A stretch of DNA of 64,000 nt, taken from the NCBI GenBank assembly GCA_949358305.1, contig OX442316.1, forward strand, positions 2,728,001-2,792,000, in the 5' to 3' direction. Under the pieces are notes generated by a model that saw nothing but the letters and a program-made list of their open reading frames with translations, was not told where the DNA came from and did not search any database. Every line of letters begins with the position of its first letter. Within the stretch, counting starts at the first letter, position 1. The DNA comes from Strigamia acuminata. Lineage: Eukaryota > Arthropoda > Chilopoda > Geophilomorpha > Linotaeniidae. Both the position numbers and the translations under genes were made by a program. Positions 38,679 through 50,900 of the stretch are shown here, in pieces.

Positions 38679-41600
38679 CTAACAAATCTTATTACAATCG
38701 ACTCCAAATCCAGAACAAACACATTGCTTACAAGATGAACTTAACTCTTTGACTACTTCTCCCATATTATAGTATTTACCATATATATCACAACCTGCAA
38801 AAAAATATAAATTAAAAAATAAATAATATTAAAAATACAAATTATTGGCTACAATACCTTTGACTTGAAGTATAAAAGGATTATAGATTCCAGTTGCTTC
38901 GTTTTCAGGAGTGTCTATTTGACCGTCTTCGCTCGTTATCTCTTCGCCTAACGCTTCGCCGTTGAAACTGTCGGCTTTAAACTCAACGGATTTGTTTGGC
39001 TCAGAATGTGCTTCAAGTGGCTCAAAGTTGTACGAATTACTCAATGGAAAATAAGAATAATTGTTTAAATCCACCTTTGGACTTTGAGTAGTCGTGTACT
39101 GCTTTGCTTGGGCAAACAGATTCAATAAATCCCACACACTGACAGTTGTTGTCTCTTCACTAACAGCATTTCTTGTTGTAGAATTGACAAAATCATCAAT
39201 ATTACTATTACTGTTGTTGGTAGGCAATTCTTCATTGTCTTCTGGTAGTTTTTTATCTTCAGGTAAAGAAGTGATGTCTTCAACTGTTGCAACACTTGCA
39301 TGTCTCAATCTCAGTGTTGTAGCTTCCTTGGTAGACACCTCAGTAGTGGTGGTGACTCCCTCAGTGGTGGTGCTGACTGTTGTGACTGTTGACTCTGGGT
39401 CTGGAACTTTACTGGAGTTCTGAATATGTGATAAAATTAATTCCAAGAGAGGCTCCGTTGTGGTTGTTGGCTTATTGGTCCACTGCTCATCAACAGGGTC
39501 CACTGGTATTGGAAGTATTTCTTCTTTGGGTTGACCAATGAGGAACATGTTACCAGTGGCATTGGGCAAGCGCATTTGCAAAGCGGCAGTGCTAAGCGGT
39601 TGTTCAATAAAATGGTCTTTCATTGTAGAAGAACTGCTGTCTATCGTTTTAACATCTTCACTACCCGCTATTAGGGGTAGCCATCTGTTGGATTCTTGGG
39701 TGGCCAATTGTGGGGATGAAGAAGTCACAGGAATCTGCGACTGGTTGTTTGTGTTTGCTTTCCTTGCACCGCCAAGTCCGGAAAAGCCGAATAAGGATAA
39801 GAGACCTAATAAAGAAGGCGATGATTCTTCGGCTTGTTCTTCAAAGTCGATAGAACTCTTACTGGAAGTTATTGGGATGTTGTTGGTTTCTTTGTTTTGA
39901 TTGTGTGCCAGTGGATCCTCTAGCCTGATTGGAACCCACCTAGACAAATATGATTCCGTTGAGGCAATTTGTGATTTTGTACTCATATCTGAATGAATTA
40001 TGGAGATTATGTCGATTGGTTCATTTTTCAAGGTTCTATGGATGTAGTCCGAAGATACCGTAGTTTTTGCAGTTGTCTCTGATGTTGTTTTTGATGCAGG
40101 AATGTCTGTGGTTGTTTTTGGTTCTACCGTCACGCTTTGCCAGTTTTTGTTCACATTTGATAGCTGTTGTTCCTTGAAAACAGCATCTTCAGGAAGAAAT
40201 GGAATGACCTGGAAAGCCGGAGAGTCTTCGGATATTGGTATATCAATCTAAACAACAATCAAGAACATGAATATTGTAATACTTTTATCAGTGGCAGTTT
40301 TAGCATGAGCAGGTGCAATAAATCACATTTTACCAATAACAAAATACTTCAGTGAAGTCAACATACATTGTACCAAGACTTCACTGATTTTCCATGACAT
40401 CGGTAAAACATGATTACTAATTTTTATTCAAAAAAAATTGAGGTCTCAAAGCCTAGCTGGCCTACCCCTAAAACTACCACTGACTTTTGCTGGAATTAGT
40501 TAACAGTACCTCGTCAATTGCAGAATCTTCGGTTGAAGCTTCTTTTTCACTTCTGGATGTTTGAAGATTTTCTTCGTCTCCATTCAAAAGACGTGTTATT
40601 CCTCTTCCTTCATAATGGGGCAACTTTTGAATAGTTGCAGTTCCTGTTTTGGAGAATCTTGCAGATGCAGATGCAGATGCAGATGCAGATGCAGGTGCAG
40701 GTGCAGATGCATCTGCAGCCGGATGTCCTTCCGGGACAAGCCGCGAGGTCCAATTAATTCCTGATTGTGAGGACTTTTGCTGGCTAACTTGAAAGTTTAA
40801 ACCGACTCTTCGTAAGAATATTGTTTTGTCTTCAGATGAATCATGTACTGTATCATCAGTATCTAAAAGCAAACTGTGGATTGTAGTTTTATTGTCATCT
40901 GCTTGATTTTCCGTTGTTTCTTCGACAACGGTACTTGTCCGTGCTTCTGTCACTGTTTCAGTTGAACTTTCTGTTGTTGGTGGTGCTTTTGTTGTTGTTG
41001 TTGTTTTTGTTAATGTTGTTGAAGTACTAAAAGTTAAGGGAAGGCCTTTTGTAGTTTTTAAAATAGCACCTGTTGCAGCATCACTTAAATTCTGCATTTC
41101 AATCTTAATTGGTATTGTTGTCAATTTTTCTCCTAATTTTTGTATTTTAATAGTGCTAGTGGTAGTAGTTGTGGTTGGAATGTTTCTAGTAATGTCCACT
41201 TTGCTCTCTTTTTCGGTTACTCCAGATTTTTCTTCAATTTCTTCCTTAATTTCTTCCTTTTCACCATTTGCAGGACTTTCTTCCTTGAAATAGTCATAAA
41301 CATTTGCAGCCAAAGCTGGCCACTCTATTCCAAAAGCAGATTCTTCATGAAAATCATCAAATCCATCATGATATGATTCTCCAGCATCCAATACATGATA
41401 CCCTTCATGATGAGGTTCTGGTGACCCTGTGTCAGTACTGGTTTCTTGACTCAAAGGCAAATGGGTAAGAACTTGAGGAAACTTATCACTTTTCATTGCC
41501 AATGGTGTTGTCAATTCAGAAACATCTCTTTTGGTTGTAGATTTAGAAGACCTTGCTGTTGTTGTAGTCTTTGTGTCTACTTGGTCAGTAACATCTTTAT

Positions 41601-44415
41601 TTGTCACCGTAGTCTTCTTCCGCTGTCTTCCGCTTGAAACCGGTTTAGTGACCGGTGAGGTGGTTACTCTAATGGTTGACTTCCTTCTTGGCTTGTAAGT
41701 GTTCTTCATTTTAGGAGAGACAGTTGATTTAGTGATTTCTTTGGTACTTTCATAAAGAGTGGTTTCAGTGTCCAAAATATCCTGTGTTGATGTTTCTTCG
41801 GTTGTACTACTTCGTTGTCTTTTGGAAAAATGAATTCTTCTGTTATTGCCCCTTGGAGGAAAGTAGTGCATAGAAGTGGCTGATCTAGGCTTTTTGTTCT
41901 CTGAATGGCTCTTCTCTTGTCTGTTGCTTTCATCATACTTAAACTCTGATGGCAGTTTAGCAGTGGGTCTCATTAACCCTTTGACACCTTTGATTCTATC
42001 GTTACTGCGAGACTCCGGTTGAGTTTCACGACCGGATGGAGTTCTTTTCACTAATTGGTAGTCATTTCCCAATTGATCATATGGGAAATCTATCACTCTG
42101 TCATTCCCTCTGATTTTACTGCTCGAAATTGGAGTTGTTGACTCGAGTTCTACTTCTTCGTCTAAAATTGTACCGGTTTAATTTACCATTTACTGTTAGT
42201 TTAGAAGTGCATTTTGATTTCTTACCACATTCATATTCAAGTGGACAACAAAAGCCCTTCTGTCTGATTGGTGTGCAGCCATCTATTGGTGGGGCACATT
42301 CCTGCGTTGTACACTTGACGGTACCACGAACACAGAAGCAACTTCTGCAAGGATCGTTTGTCGGAATTCTTGTACCGTCCGCATAACGATGTGAATTCCA
42401 GAAACAACCTGAATAGTAATAAATAATAATGATATATAATGATAAATAATGATAAATAATAATTAATAATAATTAATAATAATAATAAATTATATCCACC
42501 TTTTCGTATAATTGTAGATTCAGTTGTTGGCTTTTGGGAAGTATTAATGCTCAAAGAATCTGTAAACACATACAAAAATATTGACTTTCTGTGAAATGGA
42601 AATTTTATTTGTCAAACTTACTGCAATCATAATGTGTAGGACAGCAAGCATGTTGATGATTATACAGTGGTTGACAACCAGTTATGTTAAGGTGGCATTT
42701 TGGCTTGATGCATCTCACACTTCCTTTGAGACAATAGCAATTTGTACAGTGAAATGATGATGGCAAAGCTGATCCATCAGCAAAAAATGACTCATCTACT
42801 TTGCATCCACCTATGCAATCAAAAAAGTACATCAAAACCTTACATTTTCAAAAATCTTTAGATTCACCTTTATTTGTCCTGGTCTCAATTGGTAGAATAA
42901 AATCCGTATCATCCTTCCTGCCAACTTGATTTGTATGAATGAATTTGCCAAAACCACTAGTCGTGGTGTTTGTAGAATCTATACAAGAAGAAAGTCATTG
43001 CAATTTCTAAAACTTAATTCCTAGTTTGGAGAAAAAGTAAATAAACAAAATCTGCCATATCATCATCTTTACTACTGAAATGTTTTTCAAAACCAAAACT
43101 AAATGGGAATTTTAATTGCATACATAGATTCAATATATAATTTCCATATAGATTTTTTTATATAGCTTCAATATAGAATTTCCATATAAATTTTTATAAG
43201 CTTCAAAATGACATCAATATAGATTTAGTATATATTCAATATATTTTGATATAGATTCAATATAAATGTAATAAAGAATAAAGATGTAATAGAGATTTAA
43301 TATATATTATAGATTTAATACAGACTTAATATAGATTTAATATAAATTTAATATAAATTTAATATAGACTTAATATAGATTTAATATAAATTTAATATAG
43401 ACTTAATACAGATTTAATATAAATTTAATATAGACTTAATATAGATTTAATATAAATTTAATATAGACTTAATATAGATTTAATATAAATTTAATGTAGA
43501 CTTTTTATATCAATGGGATGCCATATCCATTAAGTGCTTTCGCTAGTTGGGTACTTACCGCATACAATATGTGGACAGCATTTCTCAGCTAGTTTATCGA
43601 TCCTACAACCCTTCCTTGTTATATCAGGTAAACTTGGACACATTGTTAAATGACACACTAACTGCCCTCTGACACAAGAACAGGTTAAACATGGCTCATC
43701 CATTTTCACTGATGATCCATGAGGATACTCTTTTTTTGCATAGGTGCATGACTGTGCATCTATTAAACAAAAAAGAAACACCAAATTGAAATCACCCTTT
43801 CTGTTATTTTGATACATAAGAAACTATATTTAAATCCCACCGCTGTTCATTAACCTCTGAATTCTGAAATAGTCAATGTCTGGTGCACTTCACTTTTTTT
43901 ATTATTAAAAAAAATGAAGAAATGTTAAAAAAATTAAAAGTTTTAGGATTGAAAAACTTTTAGGTCAAGGCCAGAGGAAGAATAAAGTACAATAAAAGTG
44001 AAATTTTCATCCCACACTTCACAAAGACCTCGTGTTATGATTTTTAAATTATCCCTTGTCAAATTCCTCAATGTAAAAACCATGAAGAAATAATAAGAAA
44101 AAAAAAAAAGAATGATAAAAAAAATTGGATAATTTCATTTTTTTGTTACTTAAAATTAAGTTACCAACCAATTTCATACCATAAATTTTTTTGGTAGTTG
44201 CTACTAAAGGGTTAGTGGCACCAATTATTTTTTTTCATCTTTTTTCTAACCTTTGCTTTCCCCCTTTTTTTTCCCCTGAAAGATAATCATCCAAGCAAAA
44301 TAGAATTTTATCATCTACCCCACCAGGTGCATGTAATTAACTCACCTGTTGCTTCCACCAATGCTAAAACCAGCCATACTGCCTTACACACACCCAGCAC
44401 TGCATGTGACATCAT
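38679..44415 (-). CDS. Secreted VWC-domain, mucin-like protein (Tenectin-like), 1323 aa
   Basis: Nine coding exons on the minus strand: 44346-44415, 43559-43759, 42868-42978, 42622-42810, 42500-42559, 42226-42408, 40510-42161, 38858-40247, 38679-38794; they total 3972 bp with all phases matching. Exon 1 encodes a signal peptide (AVLGVCKAVWLVLALVEA). Exons 2, 4 and 6 each hold one von Willebrand factor C module ending in CCP (for example EKCCPHIVCG, HACCPTHYDC, KGFCCPLEYEC). The two large exons are Ser/Thr/Glu-rich and mucin-like with basic clusters such as KRQR. The last exon is a half VWC (KQCVCSGFGVDC). A non-coding 5' exon probably starts near 45000 with donor at 44851. The layout resembles insect Tenectin, an extracellular-matrix protein; identity is inferred, and no RGD was seen. 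Confidence 0.85.
40660..40712. repeat. Hexanucleotide repeat cagatg inside coding exon 7
   Basis: About eight gcagat/gcaggt units, coding on the minus strand for alternating Ala-Ser/Ala-Pro residues (PAPASASASASA). In frame, so length changes would be tolerated. Confidence 0.85.
43130..43502. repeat. AT-rich tandem repeat in intron 2 of the VWC gene
   Basis: Degenerate units of tttaatatagatttaatata and tttaatatagacttaatata type, forming a higher-order repeat of about 46 bp towards the right end. Non-coding. Confidence 0.8.
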
Positions 44416-45944
44416 CCTGAAGAAAAATCCAAAAAATATAAATATAAAAACCAAGAAATTATTTAATTATTTAATTATTTGGTCCAGTTCATCCAAACAG
44501 AAAATTAAGATGTGATAAACTATTTAATTCAAATCTATATCTGATAAAAATCAATGATTAATTGATCCCTAAAATAGGAAGCAATTAATTTTCAAACTTC
44601 TACAGGTCAGATTGCAAGAACAAGTTTGATAATCTGAAAAAATTGAATTAAATTAATAATAATAACAAAATTATATATTTTAAATTAAAAATAATTGTTG
44701 TTAGAAAATATAAAAACGCCAAAAAGATTCTTCTTTATCAAAATGAACTTTTTCTTTTTTAAAAAAAGCAAAGTACATATTATGTAAGAAAAGAGTAAAA
44801 AAGACAAAATCATTGACAGCTATTTTTTTGTTTACCTTTTAGCAAACTTACCTGGCTGTGTATCTTCCCTGAGACTCTTGAGTGCTGCAGGTGGCTGAAT
44901 CAAGTGAGTAGATCCACCAAAACTGTTTGGCCTGGGGCAACTTCACAATGATGGAGTGTTTAGGCCATTCAACTTGACCACCATCAAAACTTCCCAAACC
45001 AATCATTACTTCTAGTCATATTAAGGAGCAGAAGAATGTAAATTGGTTTGTGGAAATAAAGCACCAATCATAACCGTTCACCAATAAATGTTTGTTTACA
45101 ATTTTTATGTTACATAAAATTAGTAATTACTAATATTTTTCATAATTGTGTGATTTTTAGTTGTTTGTTGTGTTTGTTTTTGTTTATGTTGGTTGTGTTT
45201 GTTTATGTTTTTGCTGGTTTATAATTATTGGTTGGAATTTGTGGTTTCTTGGAAACCCATAAATACACTGACATTTATTTCTTTGAGTTGGGTCAGGCAC
45301 ACCAAGAAAAAAGAAATAAATAATGCTCCAGGATTCCAAAGCTGCCTCATAAAATTTAAATTTCTTTTTTTTTTGTTTTCTTTTTGTTTGGATTTTATTT
45401 TGAATGTAAAAAGTAGTAAACAAGAGAATTAAAGTGTTATCTACATTGTTTTAAGTGAATATTCCTCATTTCTTGGCCATATTAAACAGGAAACACTTTC
45501 ATTTTCCTTTTCCAAGGGATTAAAGCCAATAAAAGATGGTTTCCCTAGTGAAAAACCACTTCCTGCCATTACTGAGTGGAACAATAGGGATCTCTATATT
45601 GTTTAGAGAGTCATTTATCATCATTTGGATATTAAATAGTTTATAATTCAAATTTTTCTAACTGTATTCATGTATATCTATATAAAGATAACACTGTTTT
45701 TATCTTATCTGCTTCGGCATCGTAGATACATCGTCACTTCCGGATACGTTGGCGGAGGGTTTACTTATGAATCGAAAGTTGTGTCCATAATTTAATTCAG
45801 TTTTGTTTTATTCGTGAAGTAACGGCACTATAAGCAAAAGCACGACTAGGAACCATAGGATGTGGAAATGATGTTACACACTGTGGGAGATGGGGATTTC
45901 AAGAAACGTGAGGAAAGGAAAGGGGTTGAGCAGTTTGTAATGTC
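44416..45944. other. VWC gene 5' region and intergenic spacer
   Basis: A likely 5' untranslated exon spans 44852 to about 45000 (donor aaacttac on the plus strand reads cag|gtaagt). The rest is AT-rich with open frames on both strands around 45190-45430 that lack any family signature. No gene recognised. Confidence 0.45.
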
Positions 45945-46490
45945 ATAAATTATGAAAATTTTGATAAAAAATGTGACAAAAGTTTTGAAAATTTTGATGA
46001 AAATTTGTATGAAAAATGTGACAAAAGTTTTGAAAATTTTGATGAAAATTTGTATGAAAAATGTGACAAAAGTTTTGAAAATTTTGATGAAAAATGCGAC
46101 AAAATTTTCTATAATTTTGATGAAAAATGTGACAATTTTTGAAAATTTTGATGAAAAATGCGACAATTTTTGAAAATTTTGATGAAAAATGCGACAATTT
46201 TTGAAAATTTTGATGAAAAATGCGACAATTTTTGAAAATTTTGATGAAAAATGTGACAATTTTTGAAAATATTGATGAAAAATGTGACAATTTTTGAAAC
46301 TTTTGATGAAAAATGTGACAATTTTTGAAAATTTTGATGAAAAATGTGACATTTTTTGAAAATTTTGATGAAAAAGGTGACGGAAAATGTGCCAAAATTT
46401 TTTAACACTTTTATGAAAATTTTCACGAAAAATGTTACAAAATTTGAGAAAAATTTGACAAAAACCATGCCAAAATTCAATAAAACTTTG
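45945..46490. repeat. 31-bp minisatellite (cgacaatttttgaaaatttt core)
   Basis: About 14 copies. The clean part (46130-46380) has a 31-bp period: cgac recurs at 46161 and 46192. Because 31 is not a multiple of three and the unit has no stop on the minus strand, all three minus frames stay open for 128-168 codons with the same 31-residue repeat. These are not genes. Confidence 0.9.
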
Positions 46491-47232
46491 ACCAAAAATT
46501 TAAAGAGAAAGCTAAACGTGCCGTGAATTTAATTTTTTTTTTTTAGTTTCTAGTTTTAAGAATTTCACATAAAATTCTATTAGAAAAAAGTGATTTACAA
46601 TTTCAGTTATGATTGATGTTTTTCAGTTTAATACAAAAGTGTTTTGGAAAAGTTTGTTTTAAAGAGGAGTTTGACCTTGACGAGATAAAAGAGAGAGTTT
46701 TCGTACAATGACCTTGATAGGAGAGCATTGAGATGTGAAAAATAAGGTAAAATGATGAAGCACGTAGAGAATCGGTGAAAAAGTGGACGAAGAAGAAAAA
46801 ATAATAAAAACTGAAATAATAAATTACGTTTTTTAAATTTATTTTATTTATAATCATCGTTAAAATTACACTTGGTAATAATAAAATAAATCTTCTCACT
46901 AAATTTATAACATTTTAATTTTCACTTATTTACAATATTTCTTTAAAATGGATTATGAAATTTTCAATTTTTTTAAGTTAAAATAGTTTCTGCATATTTA
47001 ATACAAATTTAAAAAAAATATATATTTAAATATTGTTAAATATTAAGATTTTTTTTTCCTTAAAAATAGAAGTCGATAAGAGTGACAAAATTTGTGATTT
47101 TTCTTTTCGCAGAATTGAAATTTCAATTTATTTAAATAAAATATAAACAGAGAAGTTACGGTACTTCTTCAATAAATCGTCACTATCGGCCGCAACTACA
47201 ATTTCCATTTTTCATTCCTTACTTTTGTTTAA

Positions 47233-47305
47233 CCCTTTCAGTGTTGGGTATTTTTGCATGCACAGACCCTCAGTGTTAGGAACAACGGGTTTGACAGTGA
47301 AAGGG
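47233..47305. mobile_element. 73-bp TTAA-flanked miniature element
   Basis: Flanked by TTAA at both ends, with inverted termini ccctttcagtg and cagtgaaaggg. Fits a piggyBac-type MITE remnant. Confidence 0.6.
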
Positions 47306-47401
47306 TTAACGTAATGGGTGGCACCCAAAATGTCTAATCCCGAATTGTCTAAGCCGAAATGTCTAATCCAAAATGCCTAATGGACAAAATGTGTAATGAA
47401 A

Positions 47402-47426
47402 TTAGGTTAGGTTAGGTGAGGTTAGG
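47402..47426. repeat. Interstitial TTAGG telomere motif
   Basis: Three TTAGG units, a gtgagg variant and one more TTAGG. TTAGG is the ancestral insect telomere repeat. Confidence 0.75.
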
Positions 47427-47962
47427 AATAAAACGGAAAAAAATTTTGTGTACGAATATGTCAAATTTCGAGATTCTTAAAAAAAATTATTAGACATTTT
47501 GGATTAGACATTCCAGGGTAGATCCAACATGGACTAAACACAGCATTCTTTATACGTTAGTTACGTTAAATACGGCAAGAATCCCGTACATACCGTTACA
47601 TTTCCGATAAGTTACCATTACATTCCATAATTTATAATTTGAAAAACACTTTCAAGCGGTTCTAGAAAAAGTTTGCAGTTTTCACCAGAAAAAGGCAAAT
47701 TTAGGTCCGTAAACACATTGTTGAGGCCAAAATATGCAAATATTCATTTCTTATGTTCGAAAACACAATTTTATGTCTAACTCTTTGGAACATTGTCATT
47801 GTCATTGTAACATTGTGACGATAACGCGTGCAACCCAGTTCACGAATTCGGGCTCTCTCGGCGGCAGTTACAATTTAATCAAAGAAATACGGTATATTAA
47901 AAATTAAATTACAAAGAAAGAACACGATTCAAATGTAGATATTAGCGAGATATTAGCGATTT

Positions 47963-50900
47963 TCAATTCTGCGATTTTCGGTAGGTCTCCTCGACGTTTT
48001 GCCTCGTCTCGTTGAAGGCTTTCGTTTTGACGAAATCCACGGTTTTGTACACCGTGGACGCGGCTGTCCGTTCGGGGGACTTCGGAGTGACAAGAAAATC
48101 CGATTCCAGATCCAAATCCAAGTATTGGATCTCCGACCCGCGTCTATTCGACAAATTTGTGGCAAAGTTGAACACGCATTGAACACGCAGCTGTTAACAA
48201 AATGATCCAAATTAAGTGCGAAATCAAACCAAATCCAAACCAAATCTCGGACAAACCGTTTTGGACTCTACGTCTAGCAGTGTTTCACTACTGAGTTACC
48301 CCGAATATAATACAATGGTGTTGTATTCGAATAAACACAAGGGTTGTGTTATATTCCGATACATACATTGTATACTTTTAATGAAACTTCCGATATTTTG
48401 TTAAAGTGATTAATTTTTTTTTGTAACTTTACAGGAACTCGAGCAAGACGGAAGATGAACTATAAAACATTAAAAATAATTTTTTTTTGCAATTCAAATT
48501 TGGCCGTTATTTTTAATATCGATGCATGCAATATTGCAATATTGCGATTTATAAACATCTCGTGATTTCCATTTTTTCACGCACGCAGTGATGCGACGTA
48601 ATGGTCGCATAATCCGAACCGAATCCATTTTAAAATACGATATGATGCGATATTGCGATTGTACCGCTTATTCTATGCGATAGATCGCGAATGCAGAAAT
48701 ATCGCCAAACTGCAATATCACATTCGCATTCGCTTCAAAGAGTAATCGCACAAGCCTAATTTTTATAGTTTTCTTTTTAATTTCAGAAGTTGTATTAAAA
48801 GTAATTTAACACAAGGATGTTGTATTCAAATATAACTTAACCCTCGTGTTATATTCAAATACAACACCATTGTGTATGTAAAGTGGTAATCTAATTAAAC
48901 TTTTTCAAAAACTTCTGAAACTGCGGGTTTTTTAATAAATTTGAATACAACACAATTGTGTTATTTTCGGGGTAAAACAGAAGGTGCATTCATGAACTAA
49001 TTTAGACTAAACAGCCTTTTAAACACAGTGCTGGACTGGCCCGGCGGGCTACCGGGAGTTTCCCCGGTGGCCCGTAGCCGCTGTGGCCTGTCCCGACTTC
49101 ATTAATTGTGGCCCAGACACCCAGATTTCCCGGCAAAAAATTTGTTCCCAGTCCAGCCCTGTTTAAACAACACATTTAAACGGATTTTAAAAAGATTGTC
49201 TCGATCTAACTTCAAACATGACAATCAATTTAATGTTTTCAGTTTAAACAACAAAACATCCTTCGCTGCAAGTTAAACATGCATCTGTGAATGTTCCTGC
49301 TGATTAAACAGGTATCGTGACAAGTCCTATAGTGATCATCCTAGATTCAATTTAATTCAACCAATATTTACTCCAGGTTCCTCGTTGGCCGAATTTCTCC
49401 GGCTTCCGCCCGAACTCGATTGGTCGTCGTCGGAACTAGAATGTAATCTATTTCTTGTGTTATTTGGCAATATGCTAGAGACAGAAGTCGGACTTGGAGT
49501 AGCACTGAAACATAAAAATCACAAAAAGTGATGAATATGTTGAAATGTCAAACAAAGTCCAACAAGCTCGTTTCACAGTGGCGACCCTGGGCATCCGCTA
49601 GGGTGTGTGTTGGAATTTGTGAGTTTACATTACGTTCTGTGGGGTTGGGACAGTGGGAAATTTAAGCGGAACTGAGGTCGCCAGAGTCATATTGTTGGGG
49701 CAGGGTCGGATTAGAACTTTGAGAGGCCTGGTGCAGTTTATGTCTAGGGGAAACCCACGAATATTCTGAAATGACATGGTTACAACATTTTCGAGCAAAA
49801 AAATGTATTCTTATGGAAAATAAATTCATTTTAAGCCAAAAATATTTTTACACGAAACAAATCATTTTCAAGTGAAAAAAGATATTTTTCAGGACAAAAG
49901 ATTCATTTTTGTACAAATACATGCATTTCTGGATACAAAAGCCGCACTTTTGGATAAAAAAGCCGCAATTTTGGATAAAAAAAGCCGCAATTTTGGATAA
50001 AAAAAGCCACTTTTTTGGAGGAAAAACATGTATTATTGAACAAAAAACATGCATTTTGAACAAAAAACATGCATTTTGAACAAAAAACATGCATTTTTGG
50101 AGAAAAACATGCATTTTTGGGCAAAAAAATGTATTTTTTGAGAAAAAAATTCATTTTTGGAGAAAAAAAATTCATTTTTGGAGAAAAAAACATGCATTAT
50201 TGAACAAAAAACATGCATTGTGGACATAAACATGCATTATGGGACAAAAACATGCATTTTGAGACAAAAAACATGCATTTTTGGAGAAAAAAAATGCGAA
50301 TTAAACTTATTTTGTAATGCACCAGGGGGGGTCCTTTAGAATCGACAGACATTTGTTCCCTTACCCTCCTTAATCCGACCCTGCAGTTACACCCTCTCAT
50401 CCCAAAATTTACCGAGGTTTCCTAAAGCTCCGCTTCGTATTGCTGGGTTTAATCCGACAAACCGGCGGATTATCCAAAATCAATTTACTTTGCCTACATC
50501 CTGCACAAAACCAACAAAACAAAACAAAATCAAATCCAGCCAAACTAAACCAATCCAAAACAAGCATACCCTCTTGCGTCCTCTTTGGTTTCAACTCCCG
50601 ATTCACATGCGGCGGCACCAACCCCTCCACCGGACTCGGACTTTTCCCAGACATATCCGTACTGCTCGCACTGCTACAAGACCTGCTCACAGCCCCCTGC
50701 CCCACCGAGCCCTTCCGCGGCTTCAAATCCCTGTGCACCGGCGGCAACAAACTCGCGCCGCTCAGACTATTCGGCGAAGACAAATTCGTATAAATAGGCA
50801 CCGGCGAATGAACCTCTCCGCCCATATCCGTATAAACCTCGCACTCCCTCCGCTGCAAATCCATATTCAAATAACTCTCCCCGGCCAACGAACGACTATC

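Larger units (their letters stand above)
46491..47962. other. Intergenic spacer between VWC gene and dos 3' end
   Basis: AT-rich to 47160. A small TTAA-flanked inverted repeat lies at 47233-47305. A palindromic tatgtctaatcc-type repeat lies at about 47325-47515 (aaaatgtctaatcc on the left, ggattagacattttg-like on the right). The telomere motif lies at 47402-47426. No gene seen. Confidence 0.5.

Noticed and set aside
45846-46495. Open frames of 128-168 codons on the minus strand
   Set aside because: Produced by the stop-free 31-bp minisatellite; same repeat in all frames and no start context or family.
49848-50233. Open frames on the minus strand rich in Phe/Lys/Cys
   Set aside because: Translations of the 20-bp minisatellite inside a dos intron.
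50365-50386. 16-bp micro-exon candidate for dos (between ctgcag and gtaagg)
   Set aside because: Correct length class (3n+1), but gives a stop in the required frame and is part of a transposon inverted repeat.
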